64,000 nucleotides of DNA from Aselliscus stoliczkanus (taxonomy: Eukaryota > Chordata > Mammalia > Chiroptera > Hipposideridae), in the NCBI GenBank assembly GCA_033961575.1, contig CM066728.1, positions 99,028,852-99,092,851 of the forward strand, read 5' to 3'. Each line of letters starts with the position of its first letter. The stretch's first letter is position 1. Of the stretch, positions 1 to 11,337 are shown one piece after another. A program made the position numbers and the translations under genes. Under the pieces are notes generated by a model that was not told the origin of the DNA, ran no database searches, and saw only the letters and a program-made list of their open reading frames with translations.

Positions 1-1429
1 AAGCATGCAAGTGGCTTGCTTATTCTTTGATTCCCACCAGGGATAGAACTGGTGTAGAAACTTCTGGATACACAGTAATCATGTTTTACTTCCAACCTTA
101 AATTGGTTGCGGCAGTGATAGGCTTTTTTCTGAAGCTATTTCCATCAAGCTTACATTGCGTGATAGAGACTTTCCCAGTGCCCACCTGCATTCCCCACTT
201 TGCCAACACAGAAGCAAATTCTATTTTCATATGCTTGCTTTGCAGTTTCACATAGTCTCCAATTGAATCTCACCCAGTGCTCTCACGATTCGTGAGAAAA
301 TCACGACCTGGTTCTCCTTTCCTTTTTGATCTGGGTCTCTGGATTTCTGCTGCCCTATCTTTCCCCATCCTCGCACCACCCCCGATCCTCCCCCTCCAAC
401 ATCACACGAACACAAAAAGTCTGTGGCAGAAAAGTTTTGAGTTTAACTGTTCCTTTATTTTTAAACTACTCATTCCTGTTATCCTCTTCTAACTGGAAGC
501 TAGCTACATTGCAGATCTGCAGCCCTGCAAGTTTTCTAGGGTACGGGGAAGTACTTTTGGAGTTGATATGATCAGTCTCCCCAATAAATAACAGCATTGA
601 AGTCAGTTATATTTCTGTAAAACTGAGGCTGTCTTTTGTAATAGCCAGTTTATCACATCTGTTGCTGATTTTTACAGGATCTGGGCTCTCTCTAGACAAA
701 AACCTCGCTTCTTACTTTATATTTGTGAACAATGGCAAAGGGCAGCTGGAGAGGGCAGGGGCTGATGGCCCTGAGTCTGATTGTAGCTAAGAGGTGAAAG
801 GACAGCACGGGGCACACCTCTAGACTCAAATAGTGTCAGGCCCCAGAGTCCTTATCGTGTGGCCTAAACTCTGTGATTTAATAAACACAGTAAGAAGGAA
901 TATCACCCTTTGGGAGCAGGGAAAGAATGCCATCTGAAGTGTTATATTCTATAAATCATGCAAGACAACAGAGTCAGAAAATGACTCTTCTGTGATTAGT
1001 TTCCAGCACCTCTTAACACCTTTTTCTTCCCTGGAGAGTGAGGTGACAAGAAAAACTTCTGAGTTGTCTAGTTCTCTCATTTCAGTGTCTATTTATTATC
1101 CTGTGGCTAATAAGGTGTTGCTATCTTCTAAAATGTGTGCCAAAACCTCATTATGTCGGGCACAGAGCATTACAAACTTCACTTTTTGCTAAAGATATAA
1201 AGACGAGAGTCTCTTCCGTGAATAAATATGTCAAGAACCACTAGCAAGAATGACAGATCTTATGAAAAATGCTGGCTTGTCTGCTTCATGTAGATATACC
1301 CACATCTGGTAAATATTCTACTTCAAGAAATTAACTTAAAACACATGCATATTATGTCAGGTGGTTACAAGTGCTATAATGACAAATATGTGTAGAGAAA
1401 GGGCAGAAGAAAAAAAGAATGACAGGTTT
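1..1429. other. Intron sequence with no recognised repeat or gene
   Basis: I see no recognisable repeat, splice-bounded exon or conserved peptide in this stretch. Short open frames at 277-571 and 992-1192 show no protein resemblance. Confidence 0.5.
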
Positions 1430-1964
1430 TTTTATTTTATTTAAATTTTTCCAGCTTTACCGAGATATAATTAACATATACCATTGTATGAACTTAAGGT
1501 GTACAATATAGTGATCTGATTTACCACAATAAAGTTAATGAAGACATCTGTTACCTCACATAGTTACACATTTTTTTTGCAGTGAGAATATTTGATTTAC
1601 TCTTTTAGCCACTTTCAGGTATATAGTACAATATTGTTAACTATAGTCATCATGCTTTATGTTAGATCCCACATCCCACAATTATTTATCTTATACCTAG
1701 ATGGTTTTGCCATTGACCAATATCTCCCTATATCCCCCATGCCCAAACCCTGGACACCACCCTTCTATCCTCTTTTTCTATGAGTTTGACTAATTTAGAT
1801 TCCTGGTATAAGTGAGATTATACAGTACTGGTCTTTCTGCATCTGACTTATTTCACTTAACATCCACGTCATCGCAAATGGCAAAATTTCCTTCTTTTAT
1901 AGCTGAATAATATTCCATTGTATATATGTATCGCTCTATATATAGATACACATATATAATACCT

Positions 1965-1998
1965 GTCTATCTATCTATCTATCTATCTATTTATCTAT
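1965..1998 (+). repeat. (TATC)n microsatellite inside L1
   Basis: About eight tandem TATC units with one TTATC variant, lying inside the antisense L1. Confidence 0.95.
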
Positions 1999-2131
1999 AA
2001 ACAGTCATTTAATAGCATTTCCATGTCTTAGCTATTGTAATGCTGCAATGATCATGGGAGTGCAGATTTTGATTTGAGATAGTGTTTTCATTTTCTTTGG
2101 AGATATATCCAGAAGTGGTATTACTCGATCA

Positions 2132-2664
2132 TATGCGATCTGACAGTTAAGTTTACGAACTTGTTGCAATGATGTTGTTAATCTTTTTTGATATCAGAGG
2201 GATTATTCATTATGAATTTGTACCAACTGGACAAACAGTTAACCAAGTTTACTCTTTGGAAGTGCTGAAAAGGCTGAGTGAAAAAGCTAGATGACTTGAA
2301 ATTTTCACCAACAATTCATGGCTCTTGCATTACTACAATGCACCAGCTAACATGCACTTTCTGTGGGGGAGTTTTTAGCCAATAAACAAATAACTGCCCT
2401 CCCTACTCACTTGATAAAGGAGATATTGAAAGGAAGACATTTGGATGACATTCAGGACATCAAGGGTAATACGGCAACAGCTCTGATGGCCGTTCCAGAA
2501 ATAGAGTTTGAAAATTGCTTTGAAGGGTGGACTGGTCGTTGGCACTGGTGCATAGCTTCCCCAAGGGGAGTAGTTTGAAGATGACCATAGTGATATTCAG
2601 CAATGAGGGCTGTAGCACTTTTTCTAGGATGAGTTCGCGAACCTAATTTTCAGACCGTCGTATG
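2132..2664 (+). mobile_element. Internally deleted mariner-like element nested in L1
   Basis: The ends form diverged terminal inverted repeats. The left end contains 'gatctgacagttaagttt' before 'acgaac'; the right end contains 'gttcgcgaacctaatttt' followed by 'cagaccgtcgtatg'. Between them is only the C-terminal part of a mariner transposase in + orientation (FVPTGQT, EVLKRL, NNSWLLH, then EILKGRHLDDIQDI and CFEGWTGRW). At about 533 bp it is far shorter than a complete element of about 1.3 kb. It sits at a TA inside the antisense L1, which resumes on the other side, so it is younger than that L1. Confidence 0.85.
2180..2578 (+). pseudogene. Mariner transposase C-terminal fragment (dead)
   Basis: This is the remnant of the DDE/D transposase. 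The family motif HHDNAPAHT reads HYYNAPAN here, so the second catalytic Asp is replaced by Tyr (codon 2334-2336). The segment that normally carries PPYSPDLAPNDFF, with the third catalytic Asp, is missing: 'LPTHL' runs straight into IKEILKGRHL. The N-terminal DNA-binding half is absent. The element cannot encode an active enzyme. The residual open frame 2363-2578 is a shadow of this coding sequence, not a gene. Confidence 0.8.
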
Positions 2665-2728
2665 ATAGTGTTATTTTTAATTATTTGAGGAGCCTTCATA
2701 CCATTTTCCATAGTGGCATCACAAATGA

Positions 2729-5700
2729 CTGGTGTGGGTGGCAGTCAGAAAGACAGTGAAAGAGGAGGGATCAGAGTGGTGGCAAAACGCTGCAATTGCA
2801 AAAGTTCTAAACTCTGTAGCTAGAAAATTATATGGCAGATTTGGTTTCATATAGTCATTTTTGAATCTACCTGTGAAGGGAAGACAGATTGTGCGAAGTC
2901 AGTAATTTTTGTCTACTTTATTTACTGCTTTATTTGCAGTACCCTGGGAGACTGCCTGATTGACACTCCATAAATAATTGGAAAAGTCCGATAAACTTAA
3001 AGTATGATCACAATTCATGTCAAATTATTCTCCCATTTCTTTAAAATTTAGTTTGTATTTACTTTGTTTTATCACTCCTATGTAGTGTAAATCACATCTC
3101 AATAAGTTAACTTTCTTAATGTATAGTCTTGAAAAAGTCTGCCTCCATCTTTTGTGACCTACTCCAATGTAGTTTAATAACCATCTGGAATTCCAGCCTC
3201 CAGTGGCTGTGGGCTCTCCCTTACTAAGCATCCTCCTCTTATTCCTTCCACCTCTCCTTTGCTGTCACTCCCCCTTTTACAAGGATTTCTCATCTTCTGC
3301 CTTAGTTTGATTCCTTGTTTTGGTGGACCACAAACTCCCTCCTCAAATTGCTTCCTGTGACAGGATGCATAATTGGTATTTTGAGACTTGCATCATACAA
3401 TAGGAAAGAGGCCAAATACCCTGCGAGACACATGATGAAAATGTGAGATGAGGCTTATTAGCAGAACTAAGGGCAGAAAAGCAGCACAGCAGACAGTAGT
3501 TGTAGCTATTTAACAGCCAGCCAGACTGAAGTTGGATTAAGATGTTTACTTCCCTATAGGAACTATAGATGTGGATCTCTGATGATGTGAAAACTCCTAA
3601 TCTTAAAATTGTTGTTGGTCTGTTTTCATCCATCATGTGAGGCTCTTAGGGAGATGTTTTGTTTTTGTTTTTGTGTTTGGTTTTTTTTAGTTTTAAATAT
3701 GGAAATTGATCTCTTTACTTTTAGGAAGTAAGTTGGAAATGTCATTGTTGATTTTTCAGGGTCCCATTTTCTGTTCTCCTTCTGGAGTTCCTATTACTCA
3801 GATACTTGTCTTCCAGTTTGGGATCTTGACTTCCATCTATTTACCTTTTTGTTTTACTTTGTTGGAGACTTCCTCAACTATAAACTGACTTTTACTATTT
3901 ATTTGTTGTCTCCCTTGGTTGATTTTTTTTCCTAGAACCATATGTTGAGTAGACAGGATCTGGGAAAGAGTGGTTCAGTCAGACTTTAAATTGGTTTATT
4001 AGTCACAAATCTTTCTTCAGAAAGGGGAAGCCCCTGCAGAAGGCAATGATATAGAGATCAAACGTAATAATATTGCTTTGTTTGTATTGTAATGATTGTG
4101 ATAGATTTCGTCTATTCATGCTTTTATCTGTTCATTTATTTATTCAACAGATACTTCTCAAGTGTGCATTACATGAAGGGTATTATTCTAACTTCTCTAC
4201 ATACAGTGGTTAATAAAATGACAACAGAATTCCTTTCATCATAGAGTGCTTGTTATACCTTCAAGTCCTAGTGATAATAATGCAAGCAATATGCAGATAG
4301 AGTTAAAACTGTTAAGGGAATAATTAAACCTCACTACGGATATAAATGATTGAAGGGCTGTGATGTTATTTGCCAAGCCTGGATTAGGTACAAACAGGTC
4401 TCGTTAAGTGAAAACATCTGTATCCTTGGGAGCTCCAAGTTGATGGAAAATTATTTCTGTAGGCAGTTCATCGACACAAGGTTGGAGACTTGATAAAGAC
4501 AACACCCAGAGAGATAGGATAGTAGTCACTCGGTGATAAAAGTAGGAAGTTTATTATGCGGCTATGAAATCAGAAAACATTAAAGCAGGAATTTCAGGGA
4601 TATAAATAAATGTGAATTAAGATATCACTTAAATTTAGTTGGAAAAACATGTCATGTTATAGAACTATAACAATTCCCACAAGTTTTTGGCAAAAAAAGG
4701 ATATTTAAAAATTTTAAATCTGAAGCTATTTAGCTAGATTTAGAATGGTCAAAGATTTTCTTCAGCTAATATTATGTGTGACATGGATCCACATCAGTCT
4801 GAAATGAGCCAAAGTTGGACACCGTTATAAAAGGTCCATGTTCCCCTGTTTTGCCCACTTTGGAAATTAAAAGCTTAACTCTACAAATTAATAGGATTCC
4901 TAAGTCCCAGGCATCTTATATACTCTACAAAAACATTCTTTTTTTAAATTTAATGTTGGATTTTAGAAAACCCAAACATGGCCTTGAAAAGGACTCACCC
5001 TACATTTTATAATGAAAAGCAACATGTGGTTTAATATGCACCACCTCACTACAGATTTAAGAAGATTTTGAAGAAGCACATAGAACCTCTTCTCAGGCTG
5101 AGTTTAGATTAAACTTTTAAATTAATTTATATTGTTCCAGAGTATTTACAGAGCGATTGCTCTGTGTCAGAGACCTTGAACGTCAGAAAGGATGGTGAGA
5201 AAGGATAGCATGGGACTTTTGCTTGCAGTGTGGTGGTGTGCTTTGTGGGCTGTGATGTTCAGGGTTTTTTATCTTTATTTAGGCTCATGTTTAAAGACAA
5301 CTGTGTGATGCTTCAATTCTTTGCCTCTCTCAGTGCTTAGCATCAGTGGTGTTTTTCTCACTGGCTTATTATTAATATAATAATAATCATTGCTAAATAG
5401 AGTTCCCCTTTAAATTAAACTTCTGAATAACTTTTCTATTTGTTCCAGATTCATCCTATATACACTTCTTTAAAAAAATGTCTTCCTGGACTATCCAAAT
5501 GTCATGTTTCAAATGCCTCTGTTTTGACACTAGAAGTCCTCAAATATTTGCAGCATTTTGAGTTTCAAATGAGTTCAGATTTTGAGATTTCTCTTTCTCT
5601 CCTAAAAAGTGCATACTCTTGATTTTCCAAACACAATGAACTTGAAAGCTTTTGACTTTAGCCTAGCCAATAGAAAGCTCTTCCATTAGGGCCTTCACTG

Positions 5701-5809
5701 ACCGTATCTCGTACCTGCTTTCTAAGTGGCACTATGCTATGTTCTCAGGTTACATGTCCACACAAATGCATGAGAGATGCAAGGATAGACAACAGTACCC
5801 TTGCCTTCA
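2729..5809. other. Intron sequence, mostly unassigned
   Basis: No gene is visible. Around 4130-4330 the phrase 'ttatttattcaacagatact' and the following sequence resemble an ancient mammalian interspersed repeat that recurs in this window (see 58880-59650). The rest shows nothing I can name. Confidence 0.4.
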
Positions 5810-5825
5810 AGATATCTATAAGCCA

Positions 5826-5953
5826 AAGGGCCGGCCGAGTGGCACAGTGGTTAAGCGCTGGCTTGGGAAGCCAGCGGCCCTGGTTCAGTCCCACATGTGA
5901 GGGCGAGTGACACTGCCCTCAACAAAAAACAAAAGACAAAAACAAAAACAAAA
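5826..5953 (+). mobile_element. tRNA-derived SINE, short form, with target-site duplication
   Basis: The head begins 'gggccggccgagtggcacag' and carries a Pol III A box (ggccgagtgg) and a B box (ggttcagtcc). Between them is an anticodon-stem-like hairpin, gctggc-ttgggaa-gccagc. It ends 'tgacactgccctca' plus an A-rich (C A)n tail. It is flanked by a 16-bp direct repeat, agatatctataagcca (5810-5825) and agatatctacaagcca (5954-5969), with one mismatch, which shows L1-type target-primed insertion. Confidence 0.93.
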
Positions 5954-5969
5954 AGATATCTACAAGCCA

Positions 5970-8539
5970 GGAATGAAGCAAACTCTGTACATTAAGGCCT
6001 GCAACGCCAGGTCACATGCAATAAATAATATAAGTACAGAGTTGTGGAAGCACAGAGGAGGAGAAAATTAATTCTAGCCAGAAAGGTCACAGATCAATCC
6101 ATGGTGTTTACGACACTTAAATTTAGGCTTCAAGAATAGATTTACAGCAAATATGGAAAGTGTAAGAGGGAAGACCCTCCAGGTGAAAAGAGGAGTGTGA
6201 ATTAAATTACAGAGGTGGAAAGAGAAATGGGAACTGAGAAGTGAGGTCTTCCTGGGAGACAAGACAAATAGTGGGAGATAAGTGGGAAAGACAGTTTAAG
6301 CCATGGACATATGCTGTTTCCATTACAGATTCTTTCTCATCTCTTAGATTAAATTGTTTGTTTGTTTGTGTTCTCATGATAAAATTCAAGTTGTATGGTC
6401 ACTGTATTACTTTTCTTCATTCAGCTATAACTTTGTTGTTTACTTATCAAAAGTTTCTTTTGAAAATCCCTGTGCTCAAATTGTTTATATTTCATGACCA
6501 CATGTATGGATTCCTCCTATAATTTCTTCCTCAAATGAACGAACTTTTTGATTAATTCCGATTATTTAATCAGTTGCTGAATATTCAAATCAGTGCATTT
6601 ACTAACTAAGGTCAAACCTGTCATTAAGCAGCAACACGTCAATTTTCTGATGACTTTAATAAAAATATCAAAGCTATTATAAACATTCAGTGCCATTTAA
6701 CATCAATTTTCTATACATTTTTAAAGATCTTGTTTTCTATAATTTAACGATGGTATGTAAGTACTTAAAATTTCAATCTTTTGGTTGGTGTCCCAGTACA
6801 AGAAGAAACATTCTAATACATTGCAAAAGATGAAATTTAGGTGAGCTTTTACTCTTATTTTTAAAATAGCCCTGATAATTGTTTTGTAATGCCAAGTTTT
6901 TATCATATAAATCATGCCAGATATATTTATGAAGCCTTTATATACAACATTTTTAATTGCAAACATATGTATAATAGATATAACTAACGAGATATGTTCG
7001 TGTTTCTATGATTGTTTTAGACTTGGCTTAAGTACAATAAAAAAAACTGACAGTCCTCTCTGTCCATTTTATTTTTGGTAACTCAGAAACTTTGAGGCAT
7101 ATAGGGTAGGCTGATGGTTCTGTCCCTAGTAACTTTAGATTGCCTTTGTCAGTAAATTTTCATTCAACATAATGTTCTGTGCTTCATTTCTCTTCATGTC
7201 AATACATCACTAGGGAGAATTTTGTTAGCAAAATCTAAAAACAATTGATAACATAAGCTCCGAGAATGCCAGAAGCTTTCCAGATGTTCAAAGTTCTATA
7301 CAGCCAATATTTTTGACCAATGAATTTTAATTCCTGCTTTGACACTGGAAATTTCTCCCCACCAGATTTATAAAGAAAAAAGAAAAATCTGTGACCATTA
7401 GTTGGCAGGGTCACTTAAAATGACAATGCCTGGCTATGTGGTTTATTTAAAATTTTTATCTAGCTTCTTATTAAGCAACATTGCAGCTGTCCATGTTTTC
7501 TGGCAATTTCCTTTGAAAACACAAATTTTATCTTTAGATTTTCAATTTTTTTCCAGATTTAAGCAATTATTTAATATTTTTATTGTTTTGTATTTTTCTA
7601 TTCTGTGAATAAAGGATAAGAAATTGAAAGATCTACTTACTTTCTTTTGACTTTTTCTCCAGCAGTATTTTAAATTGGGATTATTTTAATTGGTGCTTTT
7701 AGGAGAATTATATTTAATAAACAAATAAACCCCCAAATTAGCATGTTACCATATGTTTAATCCCCCATTAATCTACAGTATCAATTTTCTAAAGTATCTG
7801 GGAAGCATAGAGTGTCAACAGGTTTAGTCATCTGTCAAGCATTCATTAAAATGTTACTTTTGTCTAAGGTTTTCAGTCATTCATCAATCTTAAATAGTTG
7901 ATATTTTCTTGATTTCTAAATGACAGCTAAATTATATCTGTTTAGACATCAATTGGATTGTGGATTACCTTGAGCTACACTAAGTATCTCTACCAAAGTC
8001 AGTCTTTAAATGTTGTTAGGAAAATCTGTTGTTTTATAGGTAAATGGAAGGGACAGATATGAATTCTGCCAATCTGCTGAGAATTGTTATAAACTCTGTT
8101 GCATCGTATTGATGCAATAATTTCAGAAATAAACTACATATTCTGAAAACAGTGTGCCATTTCTTAGGTATTTGAGCTGGGAAAAATTATTTTTTGTTAC
8201 TTCTTAATTGCCAAGCTATAAAGACCATTTATTTGGAAAATAGTTGGTATTAAAATATACTGGTTGTTTATAAGAAAGATTTATGTATAGTAATTCTTCA
8301 AGTTCATATATGTTTTCCCCCCGTCACAGCAGAGGGATTTCATGACCTAATGTAATTTTTCTGTGGAATTTTTTGTTTTCTCACAGTCCATCGGTACTCA
8401 CATTTTTTTTCAAATTAAGTATACATGATTAACTGTGTGTCATTCCAATTGGCAGGGCAGATATTGTGCTTCATTTATGAACAGAGTTCAGCTCCCAAAC
8501 CTGACACTATGTATAGGTATGAAAGCCAATTTACCAATT
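5970..8539. other. Intron sequence with nothing recognised
   Basis: AT-rich sequence without a recognisable repeat family, gene or RNA. Open frames at 6241-6522 and 6721-6966 have no protein resemblance. Confidence 0.45.
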
Positions 8540-9120
8540 TACCTTCCCTCAAGGTGTCTGCTGGCTCCCAAGAGATAGATGTTGTTTAGCCTTGTCCGTT
8601 CTTTTCCTGGCACTTGGGCTGCAGCCAAGAGGCACACATTGGAAGTGAGGTTTGAAGGGCTCCGTCCAAAGCTGAGTGAGCTCCCACACTTCATTTGCTT
8701 GAGAGAATGGGGTGGTCTTTGTATCTTTACCATCGTGCACAATTATTTGAAGGGAGTCTGCCACTCTCTTCCTTCACATGCAATGTTGGATGCTTGTACC
8801 TGCCAATTTGGTAAGTGCTTGGGCCTCTCTAGGACTGTAGCGTTGGGTTCACTTTCCTTAGCAGCTCTGAATAGGGGAGCAGAAACCCCTCTGGACTCTG
8901 TCACACTTCTAATGGCAAGAGGGGATCTACTGTCAGCAGCTCAGCTGGCCGTGAGGGAGGAGAGAGCAGAAGTGTAGCTACAAAGATGCTGCAGTTTCCC
9001 AGATTGTCGTGTCTGGCACTCAGGAGACATTCCCTATTGCTCTACTGTTTCTGAAACAGCAGGTGTTTTTAACACAGGGATGGTCTTTCTGTGATGTGCT
9101 CAGTCAGGAGGGCTCCATGC
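8540..9120 (+). other. Unexplained GC-richer island
   Basis: This block is clearly less AT-rich than its surroundings and has no repeat signature I recognise. It contains the longest non-transposon open frame in this part of the window (8579-8977, 132 codons), which shows no domain, signal or family resemblance. A donor-like 'ggtaagtgct' lies near 8811. It could be a conserved regulatory element, a lncRNA exon or an unrecognised old LTR. I do not call it coding. Confidence 0.35.
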
Positions 9121-10862
9121 ATTAATGAAATATATATGTATACAGAACCACGGTCTCTTCTCTCTACTCACTGCCGGGGCCAGCCTACTCATTTTTGTTT
9201 TTCTCTTCCCATATGGTACCATAATGCCCTTCCTTGCTACTTTTGTGATTTGGATCACAAGCATTAACCTTAATTGTATACCCCAAAAAGAGTATGTGAG
9301 GGTCAAGGTGAAGAGCAGAAGGTGGGTGATGGAAGTCCATCCTTGAAAGCTTCATGCAAACCCACCCTCCAACTCTCTCTAGCTGTGTACTCTTACTTAT
9401 GACATACTCTACCATTTCCCCTTTATTATAACAAATGTAGCTAAATATTTAAAAAGTCAACTAAATAATAATAGATTAACAAGTTAGTAGGCAATATTGT
9501 CTGAAAACCAATCTTTTTATTTTTAAATTTTTACTATACAGATTAATTTTCCAACAGTTTAATTCACTTGAGCAAATATTACCAATAGCCTTTGCTCTGT
9601 GCTGTCATTCTTCTATATGGGAACTATTGATGAGATGAGAAGCAGTTACAATTCAACCAGAAAGACTTACACAGATAATGTTGTTAGATTTCTGAACGTG
9701 CTTCTAAAGGGATGAAGATAAAGTTAGAAGAAGCAAACAACTCAACCTTGGTTTCAGACAATGGTAAGAAAAGCTATTTGGAGGCTTTAAATGCATTCTA
9801 AATCCAAAAGAGGAGTAATGCTTTTCATATGACTTCGATAAAATTATAAACAGGTTTACCTGGGTGGAAAAAAAAAAATCAGGTTACCTTTCTTTCAAAT
9901 TGTATGTTTATTTTGGTGCATGCACGCGTGTGCGTGTGTGTGTGTCTGTTATGTTTCTACACCTATTACACTCATTGTGTTTTATTTTGGTTTCCATATG
10001 TTGTGAACAATGCATGTGTGTATATGCTAAAGTATATTTCTGCACTTAGTAAAAGCCTATTATGCTTTAATTGCTTAAATTCCTTTTCCCTCTACATGCA
10101 CCAGCACCTAACAAAGCACCAGTCACAAACATTAAATACATGGTTTCTTGAGAAAATAAAATATGAAACTCTTCAATCCCTCTTCTATAATGTTAAGACC
10201 TTTTTTCTTCAATTACAGTTAATGAAAATCACAGAGAAAAATCTTAGTTGCAGCTAACTGTTTAGTTAAGAAACATTTCAGTTTGTGTATTTCCCTTATA
10301 AATGAATGGCTTTATAACTTTACTAGCCTTCAAAACCAGTGGTGGTAAAGGATGATAAAATTAATTCTAAATGGTGCATTTATGTATTTGTTTTAATATG
10401 GTGATAGATATGGAAAACACACAGCACTCATTAAAGCAATCTTAGTGGTAGAGTGACTCCATACATGTATACTTTGCAGTGAATATCTATCAAAATTACA
10501 AAAAATATTTGAAATTCCTATTTTTGAAAAACTGTATAGCTCAAAAATACCAGTCTGGTAGGACTGCACCAAAAATCCAGCTGGTGACTGATAGATCCAG
10601 CTAGCAAGTGTAAATAACACAATTAGCAAGAAGCATCACAGATATTTCTCTAGATGTGTCTGTGCTCACAGGGAATATGTGTCTAGATTTGCCTTTTCAT
10701 TTCTGATGTGCCCATTTCTAAACCTGTTATGCATTTATAGACCCCATTCTGTTCTCTCCTCCGGCTTCCTTGAATCTGCCTTTTTGGGGCCATTTGTTTT
10801 TGTGGGTTTTTTTTCAGGTTTTGTTAGCATAATCCCTGAATTGTATCTTGCCCTCAACCAGG
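9121..10862. other. Intron sequence with a short GT-rich tract
   Basis: No gene or clear repeat, apart from a short imperfect (GT)n at about 9926-9946. Confidence 0.45.
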
Positions 10863-10921
10863 ACTAGACTAAATATTATAGTTCTGGCAAACACTGATTT
10901 GCCAGAACTATTTAGTCTAGT
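10863..10921. repeat. Near-perfect inverted repeat (hairpin) abutting an L1 5' end
   Basis: The left arm 10863-10891 and the right arm 10898-10921 are reverse complements over 24 bp, except for a 5-nt insertion (ttata) in the left arm. The loop is cactga. The right arm ends exactly where L1-like sequence begins ('ggtacatatatac'). Confidence 0.93.
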
Positions 10922-11337
10922 GGTGTGGTACATATATACAACAGAATATTACTTGGCTAAAAGGAAAGATGAAATACTACCATTTGTGACAACATGGATG
11001 GAAAAATAAGTCAGACAGAAAAAGTTGAGAACCATGTGATTTCACTCATATGTGGGATATAAAACTGAAAGCAACAAACATACAACACAAACAAACAAAA
11101 TCTCATAGACACAGAGAGCAGTTTAATGGTTACCAGAGGGGAAGGGGGAAAGGGGAAGGCGGAACAGGGTAAAGGGGTTCAAATATATGGTGATATATGG
11201 TGACCGGAAAAGATTTTACTTTGGGTGGTGAACACACAATGAAATATATAGATGATGTATTATAGAATTTTTACACTTGAAATTTTTATAATTGTATTAA
11301 CCAACGTCAAATTTGTTGGGATAAATTTAATATAAAA
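10922..11337 (+). mobile_element. L1 LINE 3' end, sense, 5' truncated
   Basis: Contains the end of ORF2 and the 3' UTR in sense: 'gacaacatggatgg', 'gatttcactcatatgtggga', 'ggttaccagaggggaagg', 'gggtggtgaacacacaatg' and 'gatgatgtattatagaattt'. It closes with an AT-rich 'ataaatttaatataaaacaa' tail. The length of about 416 bp indicates severe 5' truncation. Confidence 0.88.

Larger units (their letters stand above)
1432..2728 (-). mobile_element. L1 LINE, 3' part, antisense, split by a mariner
   Basis: Reading the minus strand gives the 3' UTR and C-terminal ORF2 region of a mammalian L1. On the + strand the familiar antisense phrases appear in order: 'agctttaccgagatataatt', 'acaatattgttaactatag', 'gctgaataatattccattg', 'tgctgcaatgatcatgggag' and 'tttttaattatttgagg'. 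The element is interrupted at 2132-2664 by a mariner and holds a (TATC)n microsatellite at 1965-1998. After about 2728 the L1 similarity is lost, so it is 5' truncated. It is old and contains no intact ORF2 frame. Confidence 0.8.

Noticed and set aside
5829..5890. tRNA gene from A/B boxes and an anticodon-like hairpin
   Set aside because: The cloverleaf is imperfect, the sequence recurs many times in the window and it ends in an A-rich tail with target duplications, so it is a SINE head.
8579..8977. 132-codon open frame as a protein-coding gene
   Set aside because: No domain, no family resemblance, low-complexity start context and no matching acceptor/donor pair. Described only as part of an unexplained GC-richer island.
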